Assembly (NCBI GenBank): GCA_910584645.1
Contig: CAJUAU010000001.1
Span: 198,397 to 262,396, forward strand
Reading direction: 5' to 3'
Length of the DNA: 64,000 nt
Source: an uncultured Eubacterium sp.
GTDB lineage: Bacteria > Bacillota > Clostridia > Lachnospirales > Lachnospiraceae
Position 1 is the stretch's first letter, and every line of letters begins with the position of its first letter. Position numbers and translations under genes: made by a program. The notes beneath the pieces were generated by a model that was not told where the DNA came from, made no database searches, and saw only the letters and a list, made by a program, of their open reading frames with translations. Positions 15,514 through 24,637 of this stretch are shown piece after piece.

Positions 15514-16809
15514 ATGAGACAAAGGATCAAGATACTGGCGGTGGCAGTGGGGATGTTGTTTTTCCTTCTGGCAGCGCAGAGTAAGACAGAGGCAGCCGCG
15601 AAAGACATTCTGGTTATTACACAGTCATGGAATACCGTGGATGTTATGGCAGGTGATACTGGGATTCTCAGACCCCAGACGGAGGATCTGAAAGATTTTT
15701 GGGGACAGCCGGTTCAGATCACCAGCTGGGTATTCACCAGTAACGATCCATCGGTGGTGTCAGTGGATGGGAATGGATTCTACCAGGCTCTCCAGATGGG
15801 ATCTGGAGAAGTGTTTATCCGGGGATATTCATCGTCGGGAATGTTGATGTTTTCCGCGACAATTACCATTCAGGTATCGGTGGATATGTCGGGAGTGGCT
15901 TTGGAAAAGAGCAGTCTGACAGGATATCTGTGCGGTGAAAGCCAGTTTTCAGAGAATATTCAGATCCTGTCTTCTTACGTGCTGAATGAGGAGAATTCTG
16001 AATTTACATATAGTTCCACAAATCCTGATATGTCAGTGGGCTGCAGCCTTAAGGACAATATGCTGATCATAGAGAGCGGTTCAGAGGGAAAGACGGTTCT
16101 TAGTGTGACGATCAATGGAAAAGTCTTTGAGGTTTCGGTCACAATTACAAGACTGGAGATCTCCAAGCGAAGTTATGTGGGCTCAAAGGGAAAGACGCTT
16201 CGCTTAAGGATCAAAGGAACTGGAGAAAAGGTGGTATGGAGCAGCAGCAATTCCAAGGCTGCGAAAGTGAATGGGAGCGGCACTGTCCGGCTGCGCCGGA
16301 ACGGAAATGCAGTGATCACGGCAAATGTTGCGGGCCACAAACTGGGTTGTGCCATATCTGTCATTTCGCCCAAGCTTCTTAAGGTGGTAAAGCGGGCAAA
16401 GTATATCGGGGAAAATTGGACATACAGCCAGCCTAAGAGAATGAAAAAGGGATATTATGACTGCAGTTCTCTTGTATGGAGAACTTATGGCCGGATAGGG
16501 AAAAAATTTGGAATGGCAAATTATGCGCCAGTGGCAGCGGATCTCGCTAAATGGTGTAAAAAGCATGGAAAAGTTTTGACAAGATCCTATACAAGGCAGC
16601 ACATTCAAAAAATGAAATTCCGTCCGGGGGACCTGATGTTTGAGACCGGGCAGGACAACGGAAGATACAAAGGGATCTATCACGTGGAAATGTTCGTAGG
16701 ATATGCGGTGGCTGACTTTGATGAAACCGGTAAACCGGTGCTCAATGAACTCTGGGCGGCGAGACCGGAAGGTTATTATGGCGGCGGATATCTTATGGAG
16801 CGTCCATAG
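15514..16809 (+). CDS. Secreted NlpC/P60 peptidase with Ig-like repeats
   Basis: Probable cell-wall peptide hydrolase of 431 residues. The N terminus is a signal peptide (basic MRQRIK, a hydrophobic stretch to about residue 22, cut near TEAAA). About residues 30-290 resemble bacterial Ig-like (BIG2-type) modules: WVFTSNDPSVVSVDGNG and VVWSSSNSKAAKVNGSG are typical. The C-terminal domain has the catalytic Cys317 in YDCSSLVW and His390 in YHVEMFVGY. Start chosen at ATG 15514 behind GAGGAAGGG. The TAG stop codon is also the first bases of a TAGTACAACGA repeat end. Confidence 0.85.
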   Translation: MRQRIKILAVAVGMLFFLLAAQSKTEAAAKDILVITQSWNTVDVMAGDTGILRPQTEDLKDFWGQPVQITSWVFTSNDPSVVSVDGNGFYQALQMGSGEVFIRGYSSSGMLMFSATITIQVSVDMSGVALEKSSLTGYLCGESQFSENIQILSSYVLNEENSEFTYSSTNPDMSVGCSLKDNMLIIESGSEGKTVLSVTINGKVFEVSVTITRLEISKRSYVGSKGKTLRLRIKGTGEKVVWSSSNSKAAKVNGSGTVRLRRNGNAVITANVAGHKLGCAISVISPKLLKVVKRAKYIGENWTYSQPKRMKKGYYDCSSLVWRTYGRIGKKFGMANYAPVAADLAKWCKKHGKVLTRSYTRQHIQKMKFRPGDLMFETGQDNGRYKGIYHVEMFVGYAVADFDETGKPVLNELWAARPEGYYGGGYLMERP

Positions 16810-16849
16810 TACAACGAATGTATCATAAACTTAATTTCGATGTACTAGT
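16807..16849. repeat. Shortened relative of the 7160 inverted-repeat element
   Basis: TAGTACAACGAA at the left (overlapping the stop codon of the NlpC/P60 gene) is an inverted match, 11 of 12, to the right end TTCGATGTACTA. The right half, from ACTTAATTTCG onward, matches the right end of the 167-bp element. It looks like an internally deleted copy between two convergent genes. Confidence 0.6.
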
Positions 16850-16854
16850 ACAAA

Positions 16855-18732
16855 TTATTTTGTGCTGGAGCGGTGGAGACAGAACAGGATCACCAGTATA
16901 AGCAGGGAACCGCCAATAATTCCGGTATTTGCGATTTGTGAAAGATCGATGCTGTGTTCCACAGAGAGGACGGCGAGGATGGCGAGGAATATTCCCACCA
17001 GACCTTCTCCGGCGATCATACCAGAGCTGAACAAAATTCCATTGTTCAGCTTTCTTTTTTTATCCTCCTCGGAAAGCTTTCTCTTTTCAAGGAACAGCCG
17101 GATGAGTCCTCCCAGCATGATACAGGTGCTGAGTTCAAGTGGCAGATAGAGGCCGATGGCGACGGGGAGTACCGGGATCCGCAATATTTCCACTGCGATG
17201 GCGATAAAGATGCCGATAAAGATCAGCCCCCAGGGAAGATTTCCATTCATAACGCCTTCTACCAGCATCTTCATCAATGTCGCCTGTGGAGCGGATAATT
17301 CAGTGGAGCCAAATCCCCAGGCAGAATTCAAGAGGTATAATACTCCTCCGATGGCGATGGCGGCGGCAATGGTTCCAATCAGTTCACCGATCTGCTGTTT
17401 TTTGGGGGTGGCCCCCAGCAGATATCCGGTTTTCAGATCCTGGGAAGTATCTCCTGCCATGCAGGAGACGATGCAGATGATGGAACCGATAGCGATGGCG
17501 GCCTGCATTCCGTGAGAGCCGGCTTCTCCCGCAGCTTTCAGGATCAGGGTAGAAAAAAGGAGTGTGGCGATGGCCATACCGGAGACTGGGTTGTTGCTGC
17601 TGCCTACAAGCCCTACCATACGTGAAGATACGGTGGCAAAGAAGAATCCGAATAGAATGACCAAGGCGGCGCCCAGGAGATTAACAGGAACAACAGGTAA
17701 TAGCCATATAAACAGAATCATTGCTAAAACCGCTGTAAAGATGAACTTCATGTTAAGTTCCAGAGAGGTTCTCTCAGTACTTGTATATCGGGAAGAAGAA
17801 AGTCCTCTGATAGAATCCCGGAAAGTGGACAGGATCAGGGGAAGGGACTTGATCAGGCTGATAATTCCACCTGCCGCTACGGCGCCGGCGCCAATGTAAC
17901 GGATGTAGAGACTCCAGATATTGCTGGCACCTCCTTTGGCATAAAGATGCAAGATCGTGTCATTGCCAGGGTAAAGAACGGTATTGGATCCGAAGAGAAG
18001 GATGGAGGGGATCAGCACAAACCATCCCAGGATGCCGCCTGCCAGCATATAGGATGAAATCCTTGGACCACATATAAAACCAACTCCGATGAGAGCGGGG
18101 TACACCTGGGTAGATAATTCTGTTTTAAGAAGCATAATATTGACAGAGATCTTACCGGGAATAACCTTTAATCCATCCACGAGAAATTTGCACAGGGCGG
18201 CAAAGCCCATGCCGCCAAATACAGTCCTGGCGCCTTCGCCGCCTGTTTCACCGGCAAGCAGAACTTCAGCGCAGGCCGTACCTTCTGGATAGGGAAGGGT
18301 CTTATGTTCCTGAACAATAAGGGCGCGGCGAAGGGGCACCATAAACATGACGCCTAAAATGCCTCCGCAGATGGAGATGATAAAGATCTCAAATATGCCG
18401 GGAGCCTCCATGATCCCCTCTGCCGCCCACAGAAAGAGAGCTGGAAGAGTGAAGATGGCGCCGGCGGCAAGAGACTCTCCGGCGGAACCAATCGTCTGTA
18501 CCATATTGCTTTCCAGGATCGAATCCCGTCGAAGGACAATGCGGATGATGCCCATGGAGATTACCGCAGCGGGAATGGAAGCTGAGACAGTCATTCCGAC
18601 CCGGAGTCCAAGATAGGCATTGGCAGCTCCAAATATGATGGCGAGAAGAACTCCTATTATAATAGAAGAGACTGTGAGTTCAGAAGGGGATTTTTCAGGT
18701 GGGATGTATGGTTTGAATTCCGTATCCTTCAT
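16855..18732 (-). CDS. OPT-family oligopeptide transporter
   Basis: Large proton-coupled membrane transporter of about 625 residues with some 14-16 hydrophobic segments. The N-terminal ELTVSSIIIGVLLAIIFGAA, then AYLGLRVGMTVSASIPAAV, is the signature of the prokaryotic OPT branch; ALIVQEHKTLPYPEGTACAE is another conserved block. Start chosen at minus-strand ATG 18732 behind AAAGGAT; the reading from 18780 has no ribosome site. Relatives move small peptides or metal-chelate compounds; the substrate here is not known. Convergent with the NlpC/P60 gene. Confidence 0.88.
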   Translation of the reverse strand: MKDTEFKPYIPPEKSPSELTVSSIIIGVLLAIIFGAANAYLGLRVGMTVSASIPAAVISMGIIRIVLRRDSILESNMVQTIGSAGESLAAGAIFTLPALFLWAAEGIMEAPGIFEIFIISICGGILGVMFMVPLRRALIVQEHKTLPYPEGTACAEVLLAGETGGEGARTVFGGMGFAALCKFLVDGLKVIPGKISVNIMLLKTELSTQVYPALIGVGFICGPRISSYMLAGGILGWFVLIPSILLFGSNTVLYPGNDTILHLYAKGGASNIWSLYIRYIGAGAVAAGGIISLIKSLPLILSTFRDSIRGLSSSRYTSTERTSLELNMKFIFTAVLAMILFIWLLPVVPVNLLGAALVILFGFFFATVSSRMVGLVGSSNNPVSGMAIATLLFSTLILKAAGEAGSHGMQAAIAIGSIICIVSCMAGDTSQDLKTGYLLGATPKKQQIGELIGTIAAAIAIGGVLYLLNSAWGFGSTELSAPQATLMKMLVEGVMNGNLPWGLIFIGIFIAIAVEILRIPVLPVAIGLYLPLELSTCIMLGGLIRLFLEKRKLSEEDKKRKLNNGILFSSGMIAGEGLVGIFLAILAVLSVEHSIDLSQIANTGIIGGSLLILVILFCLHRSSTK

Positions 18733-19061
18733 AATATCCAGATCCTTTCTGCTTATTTTTATATAGGAACTAAAGTGCACAAAAGAAAAGGATATTATTC
18801 AGCATCGTAGTTCATATCATAGAAGAAAAAAGCGTTTTACAAAGAGTTTGGGTGATAAATTGTAAAATCACATAGAAAATTATAAAATATGGTAAAAATT
18901 TGACGATTTTCAAAGAAATATGTGAACAATAAATGAGAGAAAATGTAAATAACATATAAAATCCTCTTGCAAAAACGAGAAAAAGCATATATAATGCAAA
19001 ACAAAGCATTTGAAAAAACTCTGTATATTCAGTAATTTAGGAGATTGGAGGTTTTGTTATT
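18733..19061. other. AT-rich divergent intergenic region, OPT / spo0A
   Basis: No gene is seen on either strand. It holds the spo0A promoter (18967-18995) and, presumably, the OPT promoter. A TTTGACGATT at 18898-18907 recalls a Spo0A box but departs from TGTCGAA at two positions, so I do not call it. Confidence 0.5.
18967..18995 (+). promoter_or_regulatory. Promoter of spo0A
   Basis: TTGCAA (18967-18972), exactly 17 bases, TATAAT (18990-18995). It looks like a vegetative sigma-A promoter; no sigma-H pattern was recognised. Confidence 0.75.
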
Positions 19062-19859
19062 ATGAATAAGGTTAAAGTCTTGATCGTAGATGACAGTATG
19101 AGAACAGCTGCCATGATCCGGGAAAGTCTTCAGGATGACAGTGAAGTTGAAGTTGTGGGGCATGCAGAAGACGGGGTGGAAGCGATAGAAATGATTCGTG
19201 AGACTTCACCGGATATTGTTTTTTTAGATTTGATCATGCCAAAGATGGATGGTTTACTTGTGTTGGAAAAGATACACCGGGGATTGCCCGGAATTGATAA
19301 AAGACCGGATTTTATCGTGGTGACAGCAGTGACGCAGGAAAATGTGATGCAGTCTGCATTTCAGTATGGGGCCTCGTATTATCTGCTGAAACCTTTTGAA
19401 AAAGAGACGATTGTGGCAAAAGTACAGCAGCTGAAACCGGGAAACAGAGCCATGCTGGTTAACTACGGGGAAAAATTTCAAAATGAGAGCAGACCCGGAT
19501 ATAACCTGGAAATGGATGTAACGAACATTATACATGAGATCGGAGTACCTGCACATATTAAAGGATATCAGTATTTAAGGGATGCCATCATGATGTCAGT
19601 GGATGATAGTGGGATGCTCAATTCCATTACCAAGCTTCTTTATCCGTCCATTGCAAAGCAGCATCAGACGACTCCAAGCAGAGTGGAGAGGGCGATCCGT
19701 CATGCGATCGAGGTGGCATGGTCCAGAGGAAAGGTAGATACGATTGATGAACTATTCGGATATACTGTGAACAATGGAAAAGGCAAGCCTACCAATTCGG
19801 AATTTGTAGCGTTGATTGCAGATAAGATACGACTTGAGCAGAAAATGCGTGCGAATTAA
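19062..19859 (+). CDS. spo0A: Sporulation master regulator Spo0A
   Basis: Response regulator that commits the cell to sporulation. 265 residues: receiver domain (1-125) with VDDSMRTA, the phospho-Asp in DIVFLDLIMPKMDG and Lys in LLKPFEKE; C-terminal DNA-binding domain (about 150-262) with the near-invariant HIKGYQYLRDAI, TPSRVERAIRHAIEVAW and RGKVDTIDELFGYTV. Separated from neighbours by its own promoter and a strong terminator. No spoIVB is next to it, although many clostridia have that pairing. Confidence 0.98.
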   Translation: MNKVKVLIVDDSMRTAAMIRESLQDDSEVEVVGHAEDGVEAIEMIRETSPDIVFLDLIMPKMDGLLVLEKIHRGLPGIDKRPDFIVVTAVTQENVMQSAFQYGASYYLLKPFEKETIVAKVQQLKPGNRAMLVNYGEKFQNESRPGYNLEMDVTNIIHEIGVPAHIKGYQYLRDAIMMSVDDSGMLNSITKLLYPSIAKQHQTTPSRVERAIRHAIEVAWSRGKVDTIDELFGYTVNNGKGKPTNSEFVALIADKIRLEQKMRAN

Positions 19860-19947
19860 AAAACCCAGACAGGAAGCCTGATAAGGCGAGGCCTGGTACT
19901 GGTAAACTGTATATACAAAACTATTTCAAAAGCTGAGGTGAAATGAG

Positions 19948-19992
19948 CACCATCATGAATTCGGGGCAATGGTTCATGATGGTGTTTTTTTT
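19948..19992 (+). terminator. Terminator after spo0A
   Basis: CACCATCATGAA (19948-19959) pairs perfectly with TTCATGATGGTG (19973-19984), followed by eight T. Confidence 0.93.
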
Positions 19993-20078
19993 ACGCAAAA
20001 TGTGGCGCTGGCGGCTGGGTTTTAAAACCTGTAACCCTGGCGGATATACATATGTGGTGCCAGTTTGCAAGACACTGG

Positions 20079-20107
20079 TTGCATTTTCGGGATTTTTCTT
20101 ATATAAT
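20079..20107 (+). promoter_or_regulatory. Promoter of the rel operon
   Basis: TTGCAT (20079-20084), 17 bases, TATAAT (20102-20107), about 40 bases ahead of the rel start. Confidence 0.75.
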
Positions 20108-20148
20108 TATAAATATGCGACAAAAAGCATCTGAAAGGATTGGTATGT

Positions 20149-22473
20149 ATGGCAGAAGACAGACAAAGTGAATTGATCGAAAAATTTGATACAGGTGAAC
20201 TGTCCCAGGATATTATTCCCCCCAATTTTACCGATCCCGATGTGTTGTTCGAGGTTTTGAAAAAGATTATTCTCACCGATCATCCAGGTGGCGATCTGAT
20301 GATCATCAAAAAGGCATACGAGCTTGCCAAGGAGGCGCATAAGGACCAGCGGCGCAAATCCGGGGAACCGTATCTTATCCATCCAGTATGTGTGGCGATC
20401 ATACTCGCCCAGATTGATATGGATGAGGAGACTATCGTGGGAGGGCTGCTCCATGATGTGGTTGAGGATACTAAATATACGGTAGAAGATATCACGGAAA
20501 TGTTTAGCGAAGAAATTGCCTTGATGGTGGACGGCGTCACCAAACTGACCCAGTTGAATTATTCAGCGGATAAGCTGGATGTTCAGGCAGAAAATCTCAG
20601 AAAAATGTTTCTCGCCATGGCGAAAGATATCCGTGTGATCATTATAAAGCTGGCGGACCGTCTTCACAACATGCGGACGCTTCAGTTTATGAAACCGGAA
20701 AAACAGAAGGAAAAAGCCAGGGAGACGATGGATATCTACGCACCTATCGCTCACCGTCTCGGTATTTCCAAAGTAAAAGTAGAACTGGATGATCTTTCCC
20801 TGCAGTATCTGGAGCCGGAGGCATACCAGGAACTGACAGATAAATTTAACCACATGCGCGTCCGCAAAGAGACCTTTGTCAAAGATATTATGGCAGAAGT
20901 GCGGGAGCATCTGGAGGAGGCCCAGATCGTTGCCACCATTGACGGCCGTGTAAAGCATCTATTCAGTATTTACCGGAAAATGGTGAATCAGGACAAAACA
21001 CTGGATCAGATCTATGATCTGTTTGCGGTGCGTATTATTGTGGATACCGAACAGCAGTGTTATACAGCTCTTGGTATCATTCACGAGATGTACAAACCAA
21101 TTCCGGGAAGGTTCAAGGATTACATAGCGATGCCGAAGCCGAACCATTACCAGTCGCTGCACACGACGCTGATCAGTCCCAATGGCCAGCCCTTTGAGAT
21201 CCAGATCCGGACCTATGAGATGCATCAGACGGCAGAGTATGGTATTGCCGCTCACTGGAAATATAAGGAGAGCAAGGGAAGCGAGGAGAGCGTCGAGAAC
21301 GATGAGGCTAAGATGACATGGCTGCGCCAGATCCTGGAATGGCAGCGGGATATGTCGGATAACAAAGAATTTCTGAGCCTGATCAAGAGCGACCTGAACC
21401 TGTTTTCGGACAGTGTATATTGTTTTACGCCCAACGGTGATGTGAAGACACTTCCTGCCGGATCCACTACTATTGATTTCGCCTATGCGGTGCACACCGC
21501 TGTGGGAAATAAGATGGTGGGAGCCAGAGTGAACGGGAATCTTGTGAAGCTGGATTACCAGATCCAGAACGGCGACCGCATCGAGATCAATACTTCCCAG
21601 AACAGCAAGGGCCCCAGCCGTGACTGGCTGTCCATCGTGAAAAGCACCCAGGCGAAAAACAAGATCAACCAGTGGTTCCGCAGCGAGTTCAAAGAAGAAA
21701 ACATTGTCCGCGGAAAAGAGCTGCTGGCACAGTATGCAAAAACCAAAAGCATCGATCTGTATAAGCTGGTGAAACCAGAGTATACGGAAGCCTGCAAACG
21801 GAAGTACGGATTCAAAGACTGGGATTCTGTCTGTGCCGCCATCGGTCATGGTGGTCTGAAAGAAGGACAGGTGATCAATAAATTACAATACGAGTACGAT
21901 AAAAAGAACAAGAGAATCGTCTCGGATGAACAGGTGCTTGAGGTGATCGAGAGTGCCAAGGAGGCAAAGGCTGCCAAGGAAGCCAGCCAGAACAGCGGGA
22001 GTTCCAGGAGTAAGAGCGGCATCATCGTGGAAGGGCTGGATGACCTTGCAGTGCGGTTTTCCCGATGCTGTAATCCGGTGCCGGGAGATGAAATTGTTGG
22101 GTTTGTCACCAGAGGCCGGGGGGTATCCATTCACCGGACGGACTGTGTGAATATGATCCATCTTCCGGTGGAAGAGAGAAACCGGCTGATCGAGGCGGAG
22201 TGGAGTGCGGAGGCGAAGAAGAATCAGGAATACTATCCGGTGGAGATCGTGATCTATTCCTACAACCGCAGTGGTGTTCTCTTTGACGTGTCCAGAATCT
22301 TTACAGAAAATGAAATTGATGTGAAATCAATGAACGTCCGTACTACAAAACAAGAAAAGGCGACAATTGTAGTCGGGTTCGAGACGAAAGGTGTAGAACA
22401 GTTAAATAAACTGGTGAAAAAACTGCGTGGAGTGGAGAGTGTCATCGACATTGAGAGACGTTCCAACGGATGA
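20149..22473 (+). CDS. rel: Bifunctional (p)ppGpp synthetase/hydrolase Rel
   Basis: Stringent-response enzyme, 774 residues. HD hydrolase domain (about 50-200) with the intact LLHDVVEDT; synthetase domain (about 240-350) with GRFKDYIAMPKPNHYQSLHT, where the RFKD form is the one found in bifunctional enzymes; TGS domain (about 405-465) with VYCFTPNGDVKTLPAGST; and a C-terminal ACT domain with YNRSGVLFDVSRIF. ATG 20149 is chosen over TTG 20140 because GAAAGGA then sits nine bases upstream. It heads a block with an MBL hydrolase, hemZ, hisS and aspS. Confidence 0.97.
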   Translation: MAEDRQSELIEKFDTGELSQDIIPPNFTDPDVLFEVLKKIILTDHPGGDLMIIKKAYELAKEAHKDQRRKSGEPYLIHPVCVAIILAQIDMDEETIVGGLLHDVVEDTKYTVEDITEMFSEEIALMVDGVTKLTQLNYSADKLDVQAENLRKMFLAMAKDIRVIIIKLADRLHNMRTLQFMKPEKQKEKARETMDIYAPIAHRLGISKVKVELDDLSLQYLEPEAYQELTDKFNHMRVRKETFVKDIMAEVREHLEEAQIVATIDGRVKHLFSIYRKMVNQDKTLDQIYDLFAVRIIVDTEQQCYTALGIIHEMYKPIPGRFKDYIAMPKPNHYQSLHTTLISPNGQPFEIQIRTYEMHQTAEYGIAAHWKYKESKGSEESVENDEAKMTWLRQILEWQRDMSDNKEFLSLIKSDLNLFSDSVYCFTPNGDVKTLPAGSTTIDFAYAVHTAVGNKMVGARVNGNLVKLDYQIQNGDRIEINTSQNSKGPSRDWLSIVKSTQAKNKINQWFRSEFKEENIVRGKELLAQYAKTKSIDLYKLVKPEYTEACKRKYGFKDWDSVCAAIGHGGLKEGQVINKLQYEYDKKNKRIVSDEQVLEVIESAKEAKAAKEASQNSGSSRSKSGIIVEGLDDLAVRFSRCCNPVPGDEIVGFVTRGRGVSIHRTDCVNMIHLPVEERNRLIEAEWSAEAKKNQEYYPVEIVIYSYNRSGVLFDVSRIFTENEIDVKSMNVRTTKQEKATIVVGFETKGVEQLNKLVKKLRGVESVIDIERRSNG

Positions 22474-22524
22474 TCCAATGGTGGTCCGGCGAGACTGCCA
22501 GGGTGGCAGGAAAGGAGGTTTAAG

Positions 22525-23166
22525 ATGTTAGTAAACGGAATTGATATTGATTCTATCGTTGTAGGCGGAGTTGGTACAAACTGCTATATTGTGAGACGGG
22601 AAAACAGTGGCCAGTGTGTTGTGGTGGATCCGGGATACAGCGGTAGAAAAATTGCCAGGCATATCCATAATGAGGGATGTAAACTGGAGGATGTGTTTCT
22701 GACCCATGGGCATTTTGACCATATGATGGGAGTGACATTTTTGATGGAAGAGGCAGGGGGCAGGCTCTGTGCTTTTGAGGAGGAGCGGGCGGTGTTGGAA
22801 GATCCCGGTCTGAATGTGACGGCGATGGCAGGCAGTGCCATGACGCTGCAGGCAGATGTATATTTCCGGGATGGACAGGTATATGAGACCGCCGGCATGA
22901 AATTTACTGTGATCCATACGCCGGGGCATACGAAGGGGAGCTGCTGTTATTACTTAAAAGAAGAGGGTATACTGTTCAGCGGGGATACTTTGTTTCTGGA
23001 ATCCGTCGGCAGGACGGATCTGCCCACCGGCAATGACCGGCAGATCATAGAATCCCTGAAAGAAAAGGTGCTGGCTCTTCCTGAGGAGGTAAAAGTATTT
23101 CCAGGGCATGGACCGGCGACGGAGATCGGGTACGAGAGGGAAAACAACCCTTATGCCGCGATGTAA
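22525..23166 (+). CDS. MBL-fold hydrolase, glyoxalase II-like
   Basis: Metallo-beta-lactamase fold hydrolase of 213 residues. Metal ligands are seen in THGHFDHMMG, in HTPGHTKGSCCYY and in the final PGHGPATEIGYE; LFSGDTLF gives the bridging Asp. Preceded by GGAAAGGAGG. A gene of this type between rel and hemZ is common in Lachnospiraceae-like genomes, but its substrate is not established; hydroxyacylglutathione hydrolase is only the usual automatic label. Confidence 0.9.
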   Translation: MLVNGIDIDSIVVGGVGTNCYIVRRENSGQCVVVDPGYSGRKIARHIHNEGCKLEDVFLTHGHFDHMMGVTFLMEEAGGRLCAFEEERAVLEDPGLNVTAMAGSAMTLQADVYFRDGQVYETAGMKFTVIHTPGHTKGSCCYYLKEEGILFSGDTLFLESVGRTDLPTGNDRQIIESLKEKVLALPEEVKVFPGHGPATEIGYERENNPYAAM

Positions 23167-23178
23167 AGAGGGAACGGC

Positions 23179-24603
23179 ATGATTCATATTACCATAAAAG
23201 ACAATGAGTTTTCCTATGACCTGAAGGCACTGGCCATGGTGTTTTTTCCAGAAAGAGAGTGTAGGGTCGAAGAAGATCCGGCGCTGCTCCGGAGAAAAGG
23301 ATTTACCATGGTGATCCGTATCAACGGGGAGAAAACCTGGGAGGGATTTTTGGCAGCTCCCTATACAAAAAATGAGGTCAAGCAGAAGGCATACCGGTAT
23401 TTCAGCAGGGTTTCCGGCAGGACACAGCCCTGGGGCATCCTGACGGGGATCCGTCCGGCCAAGATTCCCTTCCGCAGGATCCTTGAGGGGAAGGGACGGC
23501 AGGAGATCCTCCGGGAACTGGAGGAAGAATATTTTTGCAGCAGGGAGAAAGCGCAGCTGGCTTTGGATGTGGCGGGCAAAGAAGTGCAGATGACACAGGG
23601 AATGGATCATGAAGGCAGTGTCAGCATTTATATTGGCATTCCCTTTTGTCCTAGTATCTGCGCCTACTGTTCTTTTTCCTCTTACCCGCTGAAGCAGTAC
23701 GAAAACAAGACCGATGCTTATCTGGATGCCCTGGAAAAAGAGATCACTTATGTGGGAGAGCATCTGGGCGGGAGACGGCTGCAGACGGTCTATATCGGCG
23801 GAGGGACGCCTACATCCCTGACAGAAGCACAGCTGGAACGGCTGTTTTCCATGATTGAAGATCATTTTCCCCTGGATGAGGTGCGGGAGTATACTGTGGA
23901 AGCGGGGCGGCCGGACAGTATTACAGAGGGCAAGCTGCGATGCATGCGGAACCACAGGGTATCGCGGATCTCCATCAATCCCCAGAGCATGAAACAGCAC
24001 ACGCTGGATCTGCTGGGAAGAAAACACACTACGGAACAGATCCGGGACACATTCCAGCTGGCGAGAGATCTCGGTTTTGACAATATCAATATGGATCTGA
24101 TCCTGGGGCTGCCAGAGGAGACACTGGAAGATTTTAAATACACTCTTTCAGAAGTGGATGCGATGGGACCGGACAGCATAACGATCCATACGCTGGTGAT
24201 CAAACGGGCAGCCCGGATCCGGAGGGAAAAGCTGGAGCAGGGCGGACAGGTCAGCGATGAGGACACCTGTATTCCACAGATGCAGGATTATTCCGAGTGT
24301 TTCTGCCGGGATCACGGATATGAACCCTATTATATGTACCGGCAGAAAAACAAAGCGGTGACCAGCCGGAATACCAATCAGGAAAATGTGGCATATGCCA
24401 GGCCGGGCAGGGAGTGTATCTACAATGTGCTTATGATGGAGGAACTCCAGACGATACTGGCATTGGGCTGTGGCGGTTCATCCAAATATGTCTTCCACGG
24501 AGAAGACAGGATGGAGCGGGTGGAAAATGTAAAGAGTGTAGATGACTACATAAGTAGAATAGATGAGATGATCCGGCGGAAACTTCCATTTTCGTCAGAA
24601 TAA
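23179..24603 (+). CDS. hemZ: Radical SAM coproporphyrinogen dehydrogenase-like protein HemZ
   Basis: Radical SAM enzyme of 474 residues related to oxygen-independent coproporphyrinogen III oxidase. An N-terminal extension (about 1-150) is typical of HemZ. The cluster motif is CPSICAYCSF (CxxxCxxC) in GIPFCPSICAYCSF; YIGGGTPTSL and MDLILGLPEET follow, as in the HemN family. No other late heme gene is in this window, and the tetrapyrrole operon at 3-9.7 kb leads to precorrin-2, so a true heme role is uncertain. Confidence 0.88.
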   Translation: MIHITIKDNEFSYDLKALAMVFFPERECRVEEDPALLRRKGFTMVIRINGEKTWEGFLAAPYTKNEVKQKAYRYFSRVSGRTQPWGILTGIRPAKIPFRRILEGKGRQEILRELEEEYFCSREKAQLALDVAGKEVQMTQGMDHEGSVSIYIGIPFCPSICAYCSFSSYPLKQYENKTDAYLDALEKEITYVGEHLGGRRLQTVYIGGGTPTSLTEAQLERLFSMIEDHFPLDEVREYTVEAGRPDSITEGKLRCMRNHRVSRISINPQSMKQHTLDLLGRKHTTEQIRDTFQLARDLGFDNINMDLILGLPEETLEDFKYTLSEVDAMGPDSITIHTLVIKRAARIRREKLEQGGQVSDEDTCIPQMQDYSECFCRDHGYEPYYMYRQKNKAVTSRNTNQENVAYARPGRECIYNVLMMEELQTILALGCGGSSKYVFHGEDRMERVENVKSVDDYISRIDEMIRRKLPFSSE

Positions 24604-24637
24604 GATCCTGTCAAAGAAAAGGAAAAGAGGTAAAGAG

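Noticed and set aside
18898..18907. TTTGACGATT upstream of spo0A as a possible 0A box.
   Set aside because: Two departures from TGTCGAA and no second site; also short and in AT-rich DNA.
19943..20134. Frame through the spo0A terminator.
   Set aside because: It runs through the hairpin and T run, and no ribosome site precedes it.
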